From Acholoe squamosa (lineage: Eukaryota > Annelida > Polychaeta > Phyllodocida > Polynoidae): 64,000 nucleotides of DNA. The stretch is taken from contig OX439036.1 of the NCBI GenBank assembly GCA_949317995.1, positions 84,760,420 to 84,824,419 on the forward strand. Direction: 5' to 3'. Positions 33,001 through 47,100 of this stretch are shown here, one piece after another. The notes under the pieces are model-generated. The model was not told the origin of the DNA. It worked only from the letters and a program-made list of their open reading frames with translations, and searched no databases. A program made the translations under genes and the position numbers. The first letter of the stretch is position 1, and each line of letters opens with the position of its first letter.

Positions 33001-35922
33001 CAAGTGTGTGTTGTAACATGGCATTTATCATTAATGACTGATTAGATCACTTTTTTGTGATTTGCTTACTGGGATGTTGCTTTAATTATTGATACACATT
33101 ACATTGTTTAACAATAAGCATAAAGGATTAGCAAATTAGATACAAAATGGGTTGTGATAAATTTTGGACATAATTCAGAGGAAAAATCGACTTTTCTGTT
33201 GTAAACTAATTCTAAAGGTGAAACTTGAAAAGGTACAACAGAGAATATTTGTTTCAAGAATTACCATGATTTATAGCCATTAGAATATAAATTAGATTGG
33301 TCAAAATCATCTTTGAAAGGGTTATTTTGGCAGTGATGCCAAATCACAAACCACCCCCAAATCACAGGCTGGTGTGTGTGATTTGGTGCCATACTGGTTT
33401 TCCAGACCGGTAGGTTATTTCAGCTTTGCTGGAACCTGATGAGTTCAAGAAGTTATTACAGGACAGAAACTTGAAAAAGAATCGGTTATATACTAATCAT
33501 AAGCCACGCCGAGCCGACGGAATCAAAATTTCAGAGTGAATTTATCTGAGTTACACATTTCAAGTAAATTCTGGTTGAAGTAAGGCCGTGCATATCAAAC
33601 AATTATAGACATCCAAACAAACTAAGTGTTGTATTGTCAGTTGTCAACTCCACTGTCTATACATTTAGTTAATTGTGAAGTGCAACAAGGTATTCAGTAG
33701 CCTATGCCATGACTGATTGTGGAAAAACTCAAACTATTTGTACCCTTTATGAGATTTACTGGCCAATAAACCATTTAATCAATTAATCACTGTATTGAAT
33801 CTCAAGGCGACAATAAGATTGGCGTATTCATTGGCTGGCAGCCCTGATAGCTACCGTCTCATATGTCAACACAGGTCCTCCAGACACTAAGCCGATTACC
33901 CTGTTAAATTGACCCAAATTCGGCAGGCTAGCCCTGGCCGAGACCAAATGAAGCTGGGGATTAATGGGGAAATTAGACACTTGCAGAATCTATATGACCA
34001 TCTACTGAGAGGTAACCCCAAATGAGAATTTGGTGATATTATTTGCTAGTGAAGATTTCCTCATTTTACTTTTGATAATTGTTTGAATCAGAGGCGTAGG
34101 AATTAAATCCATTGGTATTAACCCCCCCCCCCCCACTTCATTCTTTCTTTTATATTGACATCTCTGACCTGCCCTCTCCCTTGCAGGGAGTCAGTAATGG
34201 TTGTTCGATGCAATTTTGACAACGGAAGTAATATTCATACCGAAAAAACATTAGCCAGCAGATTCAGAGATGAATACATGTGTACGATATTTTCCTTATC
34301 GGGCATACTTTTAATTCTTTTCTTCCTCTATCAGCAGCTACAACAACGTACAGACTGATTTTACTTGAATTTTTTATTTACACATTTCGTTCGTATACAT
34401 TTGTATACACATGTTTGATTCTCGTCTGTTTAGTACATAGATATGAATGTTATTTACACATGATTTTTCACTTTCTCTTCGTGGTTAACATGAATATTTC
34501 AATTGAACTGAAATAAGAAGTTCAACTAAGGCAAAGGATATTAACCGAGAAAATTTGAATACTGATTTTGGCAAACATTACATTATATTCTTATAGATGT
34601 GTATATATCTATAGAATCAGTCACTACAGTAATTCTTGGAGTATAAGGCGCGGGGACTTTATGCCATATAGAATATCCCTCAATTCAGGGTTTGGGTGTC
34701 TTATAAATGAGTTTCTTTAATACCATACACCAGTATGAAACTGCACACGCCGCATGGCATGGCATGATTTCATGGCGTGCCGTATATATGCGAGGTGAGC
34801 CTTATAGGTGAAAATTTAGTAGTTCATGCATCGGGAACAGAATAATATCCAGATTGTCCTATCTCGACAAAAAAAAATTATCAAATGGGTGAAAATGTAA
34901 GCACCAAGTGTGAACACTTCTTATCATAACCCCTCCCCATTATTCTTTTATCACACCCCTAGTCAGTACACTGACATGAAAACACAGATTATGATTGATA
35001 ACCACACACCATTACTAGTACACAACGTATAAGGTACATATAATAGTGTGTATATCAAGCTTAACGTCCGCCATTTTCCATTACTCAATCTCCAAGGTTA
35101 GTCCATGAGCCAAGAGGTATCTAAGTACCAATTTTGCCCACAAATCTTGTAACCATCTTTTTTTTTTTTAATTGCTATATATCTAAAGGAACTAAATCAG
35201 TTTGTTAGACATCAGGGTTGTCAAGCTCTGCTTCAGAATCCTGTCAGTTGTAGAGCAGCATATGCCCTAAGTAAGATAAGATACTATGGGTCATCCGAGT
35301 TATGCTAGGCTGGGCGACCCAGATGTCCCAAAAGCATTGTTAGGTTTACCGCGAAAGATTGGCACTCAGGAACTATAAGCCTCTCATTTGGGCTCAATGA
35401 CTGGGTCTTTTGGCAAGACGGTTAGTGAATACATTAAGTACAATACATCTTTCAACAAAGTACATCTCCACATCATTCCAATCTTAAATAAGGGTAGCAC
35501 TATTATATCATGGTCAAGTGTCAATGCACTCTTGGTTCACATCACTTCAGTTAGAAATAGCCAAAGTGTATAATTCAACACTACATAATTACCACAGGCA
35601 GCTGATTTCTGAGCGTTAAGGCGGATGGTGGGTATAGACTAAAAGTGGTTGGAATTTCGCAATTCTTTTACCAGAAACCCCAATGGGTATATAGTTTCAG
35701 AATATCTAAAGAAAACCGAGGGGTCCCAGGCTTGTTTCTGAGATATTCCACAATAAAGTATAATACATTATGATAAGATTACATAGAATTGTTTCACTAA
35801 GATTCATGAAATCACCTTGAGAAGTGGTCCCAGGCATATATTTCTTAAGTCTTGGATGATTGAAATGAAAAAAAAGAAAGAAATCAATGGCTATAACACT
35901 GAGAACTCCTACTTTCCCACCA
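30092..35922. other. Intergenic stretch, no gene recognised
   Basis: AT-rich non-coding DNA with homopolymer runs (C at 31566-31577 and 34122-34135, A at 32926-32938). A remnant of the 'GTATAAGGCGCGG' family lies at about 34637-34805. A small inverted repeat (CCAAATCAC/GTGATTTGG) lies at 33350-33390. Open frames up to 84 codons have no recognisable features. Confidence 0.5.
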
Positions 35923-35989
35923 GATTCTGTAGCACAATGGTAACATGTCTGCCTTGCATGTGGGAGGTCCCAGCTTCGAGTCGCAATCA
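35923..35989 (+). ncRNA. tRNA-like relic (Ala-TGC-like), probably pseudogene or SINE head
   Basis: It has an A-box-like TAGCACAATGG and a degenerate B-box GCTTCGAGTCG. A seven-base acceptor-like GATTCTG pairs at six positions with CGCAATC before a terminal A. The anticodon loop would be CTTGCAT (TGC). It is only 67 nt, with an eroded T arm, so I do not call a functional tRNA. Confidence 0.5.
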
Positions 35990-36261
35990 TGCTGCCTGAT
36001 GTTTTTACTATACCATAGTGATCTGCCTGTTCTAACCAAGACCCTCCTGGTGGTTAATAGAAGAACTAAATTCAATACATGCACAGAAACATGTGCAGTA
36101 AACCTCTTTGTCATAACCGCCATCCACCTTAAGCTAGGAAGAGTTCCACCTCCTAACATATCCGCCTGGACTAGCCAACCCACCTCCTAACATGTCATGT
36201 CATACTAACAATTTGATGATTGCCTGATGTGATACTGAAAGCTTAATATGACTTTCAGTCA

Positions 36262-36612
36262 GTATAAGATGTGTGTCAGTATGATGTGGGCATCAGGGGG
36301 ACAGGAGTGTCAGTGGTCAGTGTATCAGGAGCACGGTGATGTGATGTTGGTTAGACAAACATGCCAGTGTGACATGAGTGTCAGAGTCACTGCTCTAATG
36401 ACATATATATGTAACTGTGGGACATACGGCAGGGTGTCAGTGTGGCGGTCAGGGTGACATGAGTGTCAGAATGACATGTGTGTCAGTATGAAAAGAATGT
36501 CACAATAACGTGTGTAGTTGTGTGACATGAGGGAAAGTGTCAGTGTGACATTAGCTAGAATGTGAGTGTGACGAGCTTTGTCAGTATGACAGGAGTGTCA
36601 GTAGTGTCAGTG
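36262..36612. repeat. Degenerate GTGTCAGTGTGACATGA minisatellite
   Basis: Repeated 'GTGTCAG' and 'TGTGACATGAGTGTCAG' units of irregular length fill 36262-36612 and stop at the last SZT2 codon. The array therefore lies in the presumed 3' UTR of that gene. No AATAAA signal is visible on the minus strand in about the first 900 bases after the stop. Confidence 0.7.
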
Positions 36613-38101
36613 TCATAGCAGGCCTGTCCACATATGGTAGAAGCACGTGTTCACAAAACCCTCCATCAGGGTCTGTACAGCGAAGGCCTGCAGGTTGGGG
36701 TTTGTGGGTGTATGACTCTGGTCTGGTATACGTTCACGGTACACTGCACACAGCTCCTGAAACACACAGAGGTATCATTAGGCAAATCGAAATATTATCT
36801 ACATGTATCTTCTCATTAAAATAATTTACTGAAATACCCCGTGTGTATGGCACATCATATGCTAGAATGGACCCCTACTCAGGCTATTGCACCTTATGGG
36901 ATCACATAGCCATTATAAGCTGAGGGCCGCCATTAGACCCCGACACCACTATAACTAACACCTTCAGCCCCCGACTCCGCAGTATATGCCAGGGATGCCT
37001 CCCATTGGCCAATAATAAAATAGCCATGTGCCATATAGTTGGTGGTGAGCAATATATTCCAACCAAGCGGGATACACTATTAACCAATGAGGAAATTCCT
37101 TTCATTCACTGCCAACTTTTCAGGGTGCATTACGTAACACCTGGTACCCATCAGCTCACTGTTATCAGTCCTTATCTCGCAAGGTATCAGCTTCAGCAGG
37201 GGTCGGCCCACTAAGGAACATGCTAAGGCCATATATGAAAGGAATCTTTAGAACAGTACTAAAGTGATCAAAACACCCGACTCCAAGTGCGCCTTATAGA
37301 GAGGGCCTGAAGTGGGGTGCGTCTTATGTGCAAGGTGTGCCTGAAACACGGAGTATTACGGTAAGGATCTAATAGAACAACAGATATAACAGTGGTTATG
37401 GTCATGAATTATTTGTTCATGTATGGTAGTAGAACAGTAGGCTTACTGAGTTAGCTTTCACTTCTCAGTATCAAAGGTATCTGTATTAGCCATGGCAATT
37501 TCCTTAAAACAAGGCCAACAAGGTTTGATATGAGCAAGGAATCTGAAATGAGATCCTGACACAAGCCTTTCGTTCATCTTTCAAGGTGAACACACAATGT
37601 GGCGCCCACTACAGTATAAGTAGGGAACTACAATCTAGTCGTGCCCTATCGGTAGTACATGTTGTAATTGGACGAGACAAGGTAAAGGGGATGGGGATGG
37701 GGGCTCAAACCCAACTAATTTACTACTAAAATATCACTATACATGTCGAAATAGAGTAACAGATGCCTAGGCTAGTGGGTCATTTAACGTCCTTATTGTT
37801 GCCCAGATTACAAATAACAAATTCATCAAGGAACCCATAGATAATCTAAGCTATGGGTCCTTTATGCCATGATCAAACTTACCGTCTTGTTACTTATATT
37901 ATCCACTGCCAACATCATGAATGTATCCAGGAAATTTGGATTAAGAACGACCTGAAATCAATAAGCGAGACCAGTTAGCATGCATTGTGTGCTACGTAAA
38001 CGGTATCTGCAACGTAAAGAACAAAAACGTCCTAGTTTTAGTTTACCTGTGATATATCAGTGTCTAAAGTTAGATTCAGGCGCATCTGCATTTTCCATCC
38101 C
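36613..38101 (-). CDS. SZT2: SZT2 exons 37-39 and the C-terminus
   Basis: Exon 37 (38047-38101, 55 bp) reads 'GWKMQMRLNLTLDTDISQ' with a T-rich, GCAAG-type acceptor. Exon 38 (37883-37951) reads 'VVLNPNFLDTFMMLAVDN'. Exon 39 (36613-36756) reads 'ELCAVYRERIPDQSH' and ends 'NTCFYHMWTGLL' at a TGA (36613-36615). I recognise no separate domain. The last exon abuts a minisatellite immediately after the stop. Confidence 0.85.
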
Positions 38102-41100
38102 CTTGCAAAAAAAAAGATATTACTTTACACATAGACTAAGACAATAAAATCCACACTGAGCATCAACTGTGACAGGATCTGCAAAAAGGGCCCTTGGTGC
38201 AGGGTGCATTAAGGTCCCTATTCCCAGTACATGTCACAACTGTATATTAATGCTTTAGGGATACGTCTGAGGAATGGCCACATGATTTTATTCAGTGAGC
38301 CATCGTTTCATCTTGAAATACAAGCCAGTGCGCCATTCGTCAAGACCACTGAAAGTGCCATCGATATAGGAGCCTCACCACATATTGGATATGGCCGTCC
38401 TGACTGGAGAAGTAGCGGTGACTGACACCCTTCTGGTGACTAGGGCTGTACTGGAGGCGGAGAACCCTGACCAGGCTCAGGTACCAGGCCATGTTCATAT
38501 TCTCTAAGGTGTTGAGTCGCTCGTCTATCTCACTCAGGTGGACACGCGTCACAATACTGAGCAGCTCCTGGAACTCGGTGAACGACAGACGTGTCAAGTA
38601 CTGAAACCAAGCAAAAGCAGGCATGTTTTATTGACACTGCATTAGTATAAGTGGCAGTATTAGTCAATTACGATTTCCTAGTAGGTTTCCAGTCTATAGG
38701 AAAACCTATCGGACACAAGCTTTAGCAGCCAGCTCATATGTCTAGCGGTCATCTCCAGACATGTCAAATTTGTCTTGCTTGTAAGTTGATCGGTGAATAA
38801 GGATTTCACAGTGAAACAAAATCGTTTGATATTTTGTAAAAAAAAAAATCCCTTCAAAATTCAAACATCTAAATGAGTCAAGTTTTATAAATAAACAGTT
38901 CATAATTATTTCTAACAGATATTATTCTGATGTACTCGGTTCTGTGAAAATTAATTAGTGGTTCTGTTGAATAAAATAAATCTGCAGGACCAAATATCCC
39001 ACATGGTGAAAAAAACTTTTATATAGACTGGGTTTCTTTTATTTCCCATATAGTACAAGTGACATTGTCTTAAAACTAAAAGTATCTGCTAGGCACATTA
39101 TGTCCAGAAAGTCTACATATACACTAATGTACTTACAGGCTCTTTGCCTTCGTCATGTTCGCTGCGCCGTTTGCGTCGCCCCTCCTCCTCAGTGACGTTA
39201 CCCGGCAGTAGCATCCGCTGCCACAGGAGGTCTCGGCGACACTGCGACATGGCGCTCCCTACAATCTCTTCTATCTTTTCCCTGCCAGGAGATAAAATCT
39301 TATTAGTACTGGGAAACTGCACTTGGGTGGATTTGATCAAACTGGTTACATATCAAAACAGATTTATATAGTTTTATCTAAAGAATGATCATAATGCTAT
39401 GGAACTGAACCATATGATTCACGACCTTAAAATCAGGAAAACCCTTCTTCTTTTTTTTTTCTCTCAATCGTTAAGGTTTTGGAAATTTCAACTCTCATAA
39501 TGTGTCTTTGGATGATCTTTAGTTGACCTCTAGGTGAAATCAGTGGTAGACATTGTATTGAAATTACCTGGCATGCTCGGCTTGGTTGACGAGCATGTTG
39601 AATACCACGGCCTGATGCTTGTTGGTGTAGCCAAGGTAGTTGGTGGTCTCCTGCCGCACACCGATATACTGTACCACTGGTGGGTGTGCATGTGGGCTGC
39701 CACCCTCCTCACCACCTCCCTCTCCTACTGATTCACCATCTGTATGACCGATAGGGCTGTGTCCAGCTACGGGCAACTCCACCATGGATATACCTAGGTG
39801 TACATAAAGTAAAAGATTTGTTTCTAAAAACCATTTTAATGTGTTATCAATCTACTAAAGACTGAGCATACATATTATTCTCACAAGACACTATTCATGT
39901 ACATCGACCTTACTTATTTAAGCCTGGAAGAACTACAGTTTCCCAAATCCTATACTACCGGTTCTTGCCTATTTGTATTACCTCCTATACTACTAACCTG
40001 CAGGGTACTGGCGTGCTCCAGTGGCTTTAACCATCCCTAAACGCTCCAGGGTCTGCTTAGGGAAGAGTTCTTTGCGGCTCGTAAGAAGAACATAGTACTT
40101 GAGTCTTAACACCGGGTGATCACCTTCTATCACACGTGGCCCTCCAGAGTCATGTGTTATCACCAGACCTACATCATAACCAGCGGGCTTCTCCGCTAAC
40201 ATCTGCGCCTCATCTTTGAAGTACTTCACCAGGGCATACTCGTTCTCCTGACAATTAGAAATATAGGCTTAACCATCTGGATGAAGTAAGGTGCAGGGAT
40301 GCCACTCACTGATTCCCCATAATTCGGAAATCCTCCTAATTTTCTCAATTTACAATAGGAAATACCTATAGGAATGAAAGCAAAAAAATCGGAATTCCTA
40401 AGAAGTTCAAGGTGGCATCTTTAAATGTGCTACTGGTGTGTTTATAAGAATATCAATCAGTACTATCATGGACCTGTGCTTCAGGTCCTATTTACATAAT
40501 TGCAGGCCACAGCATATCATACTTCCTCTTGTCACGACCATTAGCCATCGGACATACCATGCTATTCATAAAAATGGATATAGAAGTTAATGGAAACTGT
40601 CTTACCATTTCCTGGTCCTCCTCAACAAGTGGGACCATACGGATGGCGCGCATACCATATAGCTTGTCGTGGTCCAGCATATAACGGAACAGCTGTGTGC
40701 TGGCATTGTTAGTAGCCAGGGGAAGGTCACACACGCCTAAAATGAATACACAATTTCCTTTCCTTTTAGATCTCAAAAATACAAAATTACACACCAAAAA
40801 CAACCTCTTTCCCAGCAAAAAGCCTGCCCCGCCCTCTGCATAAAAGACATGTTTCTGGTCACACGGTCTGATAACCCAGTGTAGGTACGTTTTATTTCAG
40901 CCAAATCCCATTTTCTTTTTGAACATTAGAAGTACTGGTGTGACACTGCTGCGGTGCAACTGGATTTTCCTCGAACCATAGAATTAAAAAGAAATTCTCA
41001 AAAATTAGAATATGTTGGGTTTATTGTTGTCTTTTTAATGGAAATTCATAACAAAAATTGAAGTCGATCCTGTTTCATTGACTTGGGTTCAAATGATCTT

Positions 41101-44100
41101 AATCGTAGCCTGACGTAGCTCTCAATGACGTAGGGGCAATATCTTTGTAATCAGTTATTAAAACAATACCATTTGATTGTAATAGTAGACGACACAGTTC
41201 CATACCTGAGAGAACATAGTTCCTGGAGAAGGACGGGGCGTAGGGGTAGTACTTAATAAAGTCATGGAGGAAGCCGCTTAGATGGTAGTTCTGTCCTAAC
41301 ACTGGGTGTCGCCCACTGATATACGATTGAACAGTGCGCAGGTGGAAGTCATGGGTGAACGAGTGCAAGTGTGTCAAGTCTTTGAACTTCTCACACTCAT
41401 CTGTGAATATGACCGCCAACTGTAAGCAAAATAGAAAACAAAAGGTCATCATGGTCTTTGGTATCACAGCAGAATATTTAGATAGTAATTAACACAATTT
41501 GAGAATACATTATCATGAAAACAAAAAATATGTGGGCAAAGAGATAATTCAAAATCCGGATTTAGAAAATATTTGAAAAAAAAAAGAAGTTAATTTCCTA
41601 AGGTAAACTGCTCACCTGTGGGTTAATGCTCCTGATGGGTAGCCGCGAGCATTCAAAGACATAGACATAGATACAGAAGAAGACCTCCTTGAAGCCGACC
41701 TCTAGCAGCATGATACCGCCAGGTAGGGTTTTCTGGAGGTAGGTGTAGTTGGGTTTGATGACCTGTTTCAGGTCAGTCTGTGACCGGGCAGGCTGAACGT
41801 CCCCACTTAGATGTCGAGCACTGGAAGAGAATGAGTATGTGTCCGGGTCATTATCTGAGTTATAAACATGATACAATAAGGGATCCAGTATATTTGCTCT
41901 GATCTCTGCTCTGATATTTGCTCTGATCGCTTCAAAACTAAAATGGTATCATTTCACGGGTCAAATGTTATGTCGCTTTGACATTTAAAGCTTTCCATGA
42001 CAATATGACAATCCTTACCCTCGTCTGGGTGAAGCGCTGCGGGTGCGGACCTGGACAAAGCCCAGGGACTGTAGGTACTGAATGTACTGTGCCACAAAGG
42101 ATGACCGCAGGTCTCTGTGCCACACCTCCTCTGTTGGCTGTCTGTTGGGGGTGATATCAGGTGAATCCACACGCTTCTTGCTGTCCATGCTATCAGACCG
42201 CTTACTCCGAATGCTTGCCCCAGAACTGTGACGTGACCGCTATAAAAAATGTATGACTGATCACCTGCTCTAATTTATCAAAGTGTGACCAAAAAATGAT
42301 CATATAAATTGCCTATATTTCAGTACAAAAGGATGATATTAAAGGAGAAGCACACATCTATTAGCCTACAAATCCGACTTGTGAAGATATTCCCTATTAT
42401 AAAGGCTGTCCTCCTAACTTACTGGTCGCGGAGTGTCAGAGGCGTGGCTGTCGTGTCGGGAGCTGGCAGACTTGGGTAGCACCTTCTGCCGCCAATGAGG
42501 ACTAAGCAGTAACGGGGTGGCCACACTGTGGATCATCCGGGAGGACGTCTTGAGCAGCTCAAGGTCGGTCTCCTGAAGATTAAACCAAGGGCTATTAGCT
42601 CCCAATTGAATCTAATATGATTTGGACAGAAATGTAGAAGTGTTGTAGAATATTGGGGGGGGGACTTCAAAAAAAAAAATTTCTTGTAGTTTCTCTAATT
42701 GAAGTTTTGTCTATTTCTTATAGGTCATTTTCAATCACAATGTCAATTGATGCGATTTACACGAAGACATTATTAGAGCCATACAGGGTTACCACTTGTA
42801 ATACACGATATTGGAAAAGGATGGAGCTGTTAAATTCAATATTTAACACCCACATTGATTGGAGCATGGGAGGGACCCATGCGCTGTTGCCAGTTTTCGT
42901 AGAGCTGCATCAAAATAGTATTCTTTTCTTCCTCTGTAATAGGAAAAAATATTAAATCACCTTGTTTTTTCCCGTACTGTATAACTGGTGTTTGCGATAC
43001 TATATCTAACATGCTTGATACAAAAGAATATATACAAGAAGCTTCAATAGATAGGAGGTGAAACTCAGAGCTTTACCTATGGACACAGTGTAACAGCCCC
43101 CCCCCCACTCTACCCCCCTTAAAAGTAGGCTCCCTTTTGTGTTCAGTATTGAGTCCTATGTAGGAAAAGGGGGTTTATAGAGATGTCAGGAATCTTTATC
43201 AGGGTGATATCAAATGGAAACAAGGGGCCACCTATACCAAAAAAATCCTGCTGAATCCAAAATGTGTGATCTTCATTCTCAGAATTTGACCAAAAGTACA
43301 TAAAAAGGATACATTGGTGCTAGGTAATGTCACAGATGTGCCAGTCAAACATGAGGGATGTGCAGAGTTGGGGGATAGTCACCATTTGGGATAAGTAAAG
43401 CGAATGATAGGCAGATTGAGGATAGGTAGACTAAAGGTAAGAATGTACAGAGAAAATTAGGTACAATGGTGAGGGGTAAACTTTAATCCTTTAAGCCATT
43501 TGAGGGAAAACCTAATTAAACTCTAGATGTTTCAAGGGATAGGTAGTATGAGTGATAGGCAGACTAAGGGATAGGCAGTATGTGGGAGAGGCAGAGCCAT
43601 ACGCAGGCAGAGTACTTGTCAGGTTGAGATAGGCAGACATTGAGATATGTAGATTGAGGTACTGACTTTGATTAGCCTGTTGCATCTATAAAAAGTTCCA
43701 ATTATTTTCAATATAACTTTTTTACATTTTTAAAATATTCTCATCATCAAACCTCTTTTTTATGTACCTTTGGCCAAATTTTGAGAATAAAGACCACAAA
43801 TTTTGGATTCAGCAGGATTTTTTGGTATAGGTGACCCCTTGTTTCCATTTGATACCACTCTGATAAGGATTCCTGACATCTCCATAAACCCCCTTATCTT
43901 ACATAGGACTCAGTACTGAACACAAAAGGTAGCCTACTTTTAAGGGGGGTAGAGGGGGGTGGCTTCCACTATAGTACTCTATGGAGTAACACATCCTAGG
44001 GAACCTATACTATTCTTGATATATATGCAGGATTCCCATTCGCCAGCTAGGACTCAGTTGAGTAGATTTTTCAAAGGTCAGATTAAAGGATGTTTTAAGA

Positions 44101-47100
44101 AAGAAAATCAATTATATGAAATATTTTGACTAATCAAAGGATATGATTTAATAATAGGGGGTGTTAAGATTTTAAGTGGATGCGAGATAATCTTTTATGC
44201 AATTGAGAGTGCATGAGTTTTGGTCAGTTAAAATCAAATGTTGATAATTGTCATTTAAAGATGGTATCCCACTAAAATTCTGGCATTTTCGAGTTGTGGC
44301 ATATTTGAAGGAGTTATACTTTCCTGTAAATCTCCCCAAGTTTTAAAACATTATGCAACGTGTTTCAGTATCAAATATGCATCTGACTACATACAATTTT
44401 TACTGTAGGTTGACACTAATCCACTGGATAACATAACAACCTCTGTATGAGTAGTTAATGGCACAATGAGGGCACCTGGTTGCTAATTGATGCAACACAG
44501 ACACATGTATACGCTATGCTCAGACCAGTGGTTATTATGGCAGTGGTCAGCTGGTGGAGCCACTCTTGTTATAAAGTATCACCTCCCTTATATTGCCATA
44601 TTTCCCGCCATAAGAAAGAACTATTCCACATCAAGATGTCTTCTGTATACACATTAAGGGAGACTAAATATCAAAATAATGCATGCTATCTAATAGGGAA
44701 ATGGATTTCATTGACCATTGTGATATTTATTAATTACTTTCTAGAGGGTCGTTTTAGCTGAAATTGCATCTTTAAAAGTCAATTCAAACTGTGACCCTGA
44801 GGTCTGTTTAACATCAGTTCTTTTTCCCATTCCACAAACACTGGTGGAGAACCCACCCACCTTTCTTCTTGCTGTGCTTCAGCTCCAACATTTGGGCCCC
44901 ATGTCGGTGGAGTGGGTCTCGTAGAGTGGCATAGCTGGAGCGGTGCATTGGTCCGGCCGGCTTGTGGCCCCAAAATGTGTTCTGGAGGAGGCCTAGACTG
45001 GGGTGGGCAGGAAGCGGTCGCTGCCCAGCTGACACTGCCCGGGGGCGGCCCTGTGGGGTGGCCGGAGGGGGGTTGGTGTACTTGACCAGGGACTGCAGGT
45101 CGCCGTGGTATAGGTAGGTATTGTCGTTTTTCTGTAAAAGATCAATAGTACTTTGACGCAAGACAATATATTTTCTTCATTTTAGTGGCCACACATTATC
45201 GTTTTATTTTTTTGTTCTGAAAACAAAAAAAAATAGAAATACTATGTACTATCCACAATCCTACTTTCTACATGTTTGATAAGATAACATATTATCATAT
45301 ATGTGGAGTCATGGAATCAAGAAGACCACATACAGAAAATAAATCCGAAGTCTTCATTTGTTTGTTTGGTCAGTTAGTTTTACATCCGGGGTCATTCAGG
45401 AACTCAGACATCCATAACATCGGGCAGTAGGCATCAGAAACAAATTAAAAACTACTGAGCAAGTTACAGAAAAGTTACTAACATGGGATGGTAGGTTGAA
45501 TAGACCAGCCTTGTGGCTGAGGATACTGGTCAGCAGGTGGCTCCGGGCATTATGCCAGGATACAGCTTTTGTTAGCTGACTTTCCAAGCTGCCCTGGAGG
45601 TTCTGAGCCCAGTTGTATGTATAGACAGTCATCTGGAATAGAAATAAATGTCACTCATTATCAGAACAGTAACAACTTCTCAAAGCTGTAATCGCGAGGA
45701 TATCTAATGAACTGCTTCTGATCTATTTGCCAATACACGCCCCCCCCCCTCTTGCCATGTGCTACGGTTCATTATAATCGTATAATACCTTGAGATGAAG
45801 CTAGGCTTATTACACGTAAGTTGGTTCTTTGAGAAAGTCAATAAACTGATGGTAAGGGTATTTTATCGGCTAATTTCTCATTCTCGTTGAGTAAGGACGT
45901 ACTATATGTTAAGTTGATGTCTCCTCATTAATGATATGCTGACTTTGATTCCATACTTGATCCAACCCCACGTCCCCATAGAGTTGGTATCAACCAACAA
46001 ACTGGAGTTATAAGTACCGGGATATATTCAAGGTATTGATCTAGAACTCGGATTGCTATTGATGTTCAGTATTTACGAGAGTTAATATGTATATTGTTGA
46101 AAAGTACAAATAATAGCAGTGTACCCTGGTCCACTACAGATATGCTGCCACGCTACCGTATATATTGTATTATAGGGCGTATAATAAGTGGGCCCAGATG
46201 GTAAATCAGTTCGACTGATTCTGATTTATTGACCCAATAAAAGTTTTTTTAACATAAAAATAATAAATAGTATCCCTTTATGAGACCATGTGTTGGTTAT
46301 AGGTACCTGCTTGTCCTTGATGGTGGCAAGTATGAGTCGCTGTCGGGGGACGAAGGACTTCTCCGTTAGCTGGATGCTGGTGGTAGGAGGCTCCTGCTTC
46401 TCACCTCCAGGGGGCGGTAATGTCTCCAGGGGTAAGAACCGCTGCAGTGTCTTTTGGACTGAAATGAAGTATGCTTATATTCAAAGTCTTGATATGCTAA
46501 TGATAAAAAACACTTTTTAATAAATCTTTTTCTGGCCCGATGGGAAAAGGTGCATGCTGCAAATGGCTAGTGAGGAAATACCCCATGTATAAGGCGAACC
46601 CGTGTATAAGGCGCATCCATATATAAACCTGAAAAGGCAACCCCGTTTTGATAACAATATTTTAAGTTGCAGTTGGTGCGTAACTTTATCCAGTTTAATA
46701 CTACTTTAAAGAGTATCTACTCTGCCTATAAGGCGCATCTTGAAATATAAGCTTATATAAGCCGCACTGAGCTTTAGCTTTGCGTATGTACCACAGCTTA
46801 AATTCAAGGTACTACGGTATATATATGCAATGAACATGCCGCACTTGTACCTGTCCATGGGGTCAATCTTATATGACTAAAAATAAAAGCAAAACACTGT
46901 AAGCTTTCACATTTTGTTATGCGTATACATAGGTATAGCAGCATTTTCTGCATTGTAAGGCGGGCAATGAGAGTGAACTTATTATCTATTTAATAGTGGT
47001 AGTACAATCTTCTTTCTGGTTAAATGACGTTCACAAAATCTTAGGGGCGTTAGGACTAAACTTAAATTGGAACACAAAAGTAAGTAGGCTAGATTTTTAC

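Noticed and set aside
44536-44606. Alternative candidate for the missing SZT2 exon (minus strand, ending at a GTGATA donor)
   Set aside because: It has the right phase but no polypyrimidine tract before its AG; 42854-42933 has a much better acceptor and donor.
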